Below, one piece after another: positions 61,860-64,000 of a DNA stretch of 64,000 nt (position 1 is its first letter; every line of letters begins with the position of its first letter). The translations under genes and the position numbers were made by a program. The DNA lies in assembly GCF_021155765.1 (NCBI RefSeq), contig NC_060108.1, positions 24,515,025 to 24,579,024 on the forward strand. Direction: 5' to 3'. Under the pieces are notes generated by a model that was not told the origin of the DNA, ran no database searches, and saw nothing but the letters and a program-made list of their open reading frames with translations. Source of the stretch: Diprion similis (Eukaryota > Arthropoda > Insecta > Hymenoptera > Diprionidae).

Positions 61860-64000
61860 GTTCGCACGGTTTGTTGTTCTATCGATCATCGAGTTCCGAG
61901 AATGAAATTGAACCACAAGGGCCACTCGACGTGACGACCTCGCGGAATTTCACCGGGTTAAGTAAAGCTCCTACCACCATTAGCCAAGCTCGGGTTTAAC
62001 CGAGAATTTCTGGACCTTCCGCAGGACCTTCCCTACGTCGTTTGGCGAACAGCGGTGGTTTACATCCCCGTAAACCCGGGGGTGGAAGACACTCTGTTAC
62101 CCTCGATCACTGTTTGGAATCCCAAGTGCCAGACGCACGATGTGCGTTCATAGTTATTATTTAGAGAGCGGAACCGCAATGATCGTCGGGGGGTGAAGCA
62201 GTCGCTGCAGGCTTCCTTGTGTAACTGACAAGGGAGCTTCGCTGATCGTCCGCTTCGGATTTGATCAGGTTTTTTTTCCATTCAAACAATCAGAATCGGT
62301 GATGATTCACCGAGTAGATTTAACGTTTCAATCCATTACGATAACTCGATTTAAGTTGCAAGAGACAATCAAGAACTAAACTAGTTTATTCGAATTAAAA
62401 GAAACATTTAACTTTCTTCCTCGGAATGAAGGGTTGACTTAACACGAATTTTCAACCCCTGAATTATTTCTATCCGTTTATCCGGTTTCGAGACGAATCA
62501 ATATAAAAACAAAAAAAAAGTTTTAAATATTATATAGAGTTGTATAAAGAAGAGACTGTGTTAAAAACTAAATGAGAAGGGTTCGAAAGTGATTTGGGGG
62601 TCGTGAACCTTACCCAGTGAATCACATCGTATGAGAAGTGTGGAGGATGTGGAACGAGGATCGTGCCGTCTCTAGGAAAACTATCGAACTTCTGGGGCGA
62701 GAAAAAGGCGAGAAAAGACGATTCGATTCGCGTTTCGTGCGTGATTTCTTCTTTGTCAGTCGGGTAAAGGCAAAGTTTTTGCAGGACAGTCTGAAGGCGG
62801 CTATCGAGTTGAAGAGATCGCGTTGATGAGGCTGAGGCTGAGAGAAAGGGATTTTCCTTTTCTCTTCCTGCGAAATTAGTACCGACATAAACCATCATCA
62901 GGTTGGTTGGCAAGAAGTTAAGCAGAATTTAAGGGCAGTTACTCGTTAACACGATGCCCTGACGTGGCTCTGCGCAATATCGCGAGTAGCTCGAGGACCT
63001 TCAAGGAAGGGTGCGCCCGAAGGGCTAATTATTTGAGAATTAACCCAATCATATTAATCGCTCGTGTCACATTCGGAGGCCATTTACGGCGGCTCAAAGA
63101 AGCCTCGGCCAACTTCAAGCGGTGTGGAATCAAATTTGCCTCGATTAGCATTCCTTGGTTTATTGGAAAGCGATGTTATGGAGGTTGATGAAATGATCCT
63201 GCTATCAGGAGTTGAGCCCGTACTGGGTTATTCAATCTTCACCCTTAGTTCCGCCATTCTATTGTTGTGATACGACGAATCATGTTCCTCTGAAAAGTTT
63301 AGGAACAAGAAACGTTCATTCGTTAAACTCCACGCTCACGAAATTTCTCGTCTATTGTTACAAGGCCTGTTATTTTGCATGCTGTTTCAAACGTACTTCG
63401 AATTCAGATCACAAACCGACTCCTTTCAAAGGCTTTGCATCGTCGCCCTGGTCACGTGGGCATGGAATGATCTCATTGCAGGCAGGCTTGCAGGTTTAAT
63501 CGTGATATATAGCGTATGGGATTATGCAGCGCCATGTTCAATCTGGTATGAAATTGGCACAGAATGGAAAAGCCAATTTTGAAACCGCGCAGCGCTTCCG
63601 AAGGCGCGGACACAATCTGCTGATGTTGGGTTATTAAGAAAAATGAGATGTGCGTGTTGATTAATTTTTTACCTTTTCTCATGAAAGAAAAATCAGCTTC
63701 CAAGAATTTTTCCCGACTCTGATATAGAGACACGCGGCTCGTTTTGTGGCAACGACGCAAATCTGTCTGGTCGAGGAACGTTGCGAGAAGAATTCTCGGT
63801 ATACAAAAAAAATAATACTTCTACTGAGTTGGTCTGTCAAAGAAATGAATTAAGTTTTTTCCCTACAGTGCTGAAAAAAGAATTTGATGCTGGTATAAAA
63901 GTTGGTTCATTGTACGTAGGTGTACTTATGTTATAATATTCAGTGCGGGATTCAAGAGCAGAAAACTTTTTTTCCATTTCAGTTTTACAAGTCTGCGATT
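61860..64000. other. Exon-free sequence at the right edge
   Basis: It begins at the break point of the truncated foldback element. It includes a small hairpin, GTTTACATCCCCGTAAAC, at about 62058-62075. No gene is supported, and an exon of a neighbouring gene beyond the window cannot be excluded. Confidence 0.5.

Noticed and set aside
61900..62250. Possible 5S rRNA-like or other structured RNA next to the truncated foldback element
   Set aside because: A small hairpin is present, but no known RNA family motifs could be matched.
1..64000. CRISPR arrays, prokaryotic operons, viral or toxin genes
   Set aside because: No regularly spaced repeats, no ribosome-binding-site-linked gene strings and no viral protein signatures were seen. 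The window is ordinary insect nuclear DNA.

Overview
This window is eukaryotic nuclear DNA from an arthropod, almost certainly an insect. The sequence shows large introns, GT-AG splice sites, abundant microsatellites and an arthropod-type homeobox protein. My best guess is Hymenoptera (sawfly or wasp). That guess rests on overall protein character and sequence texture and is an inference, not a demonstration.

One protein-coding gene can be supported, on the + strand. It is the insect orthologue of unc-4 (vertebrate UNCX), a paired-like homeodomain transcription factor. It has four coding exons: 5685-6057, 20880-21052, 24019-24222 and 24842-25651. The frame is continuous across all junctions, with a predicted 519-residue protein. 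Exon 1 encodes a Gly/Pro-, Ala- and His-rich N-terminus and an acidic stretch. Exons 2 and 3 encode the homeodomain, split between its residues 46 and 47, and the UNC-4-specific basic extension. Exon 4 encodes the rest of the extension, a CtBP-like motif, an eh1 (Groucho-binding) motif and an Asn/Ser-rich tail.

Layout: 1-4000 is exon-free 5' flank. 4000-4480 is a CpG-rich block that could hold the promoter. 4481-5684 is probable 5' leader or proximal sequence. 5685-25651 is unc-4, with introns of 14.8, 3.0 and 0.6 kb. 25652 to about 26460 is probable 3' UTR with GA, ATT and AT repeats. From about 26.5 kb to the end, more than 37 kb, I find no convincing exon on either strand. This gene-poor stretch is typical of a developmental regulator's cis-regulatory landscape, although regulatory function is not shown here.

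Mobile-element traces are a complete foldback (MITE-like) element in intron 1 at 13201-13815 with an exact 8-bp target duplication, an inverted and truncated relative of it at 61444-61859, and a probable 3' end of a non-LTR retrotransposon on the minus strand starting near 27045. I found no prokaryote-type systems, CRISPR arrays, tRNA or rRNA genes. The most interesting signals are the long-stem foldback element inside the unc-4 intron, the paired co-repressor motifs and the homeodomain-site clusters in the downstream desert.
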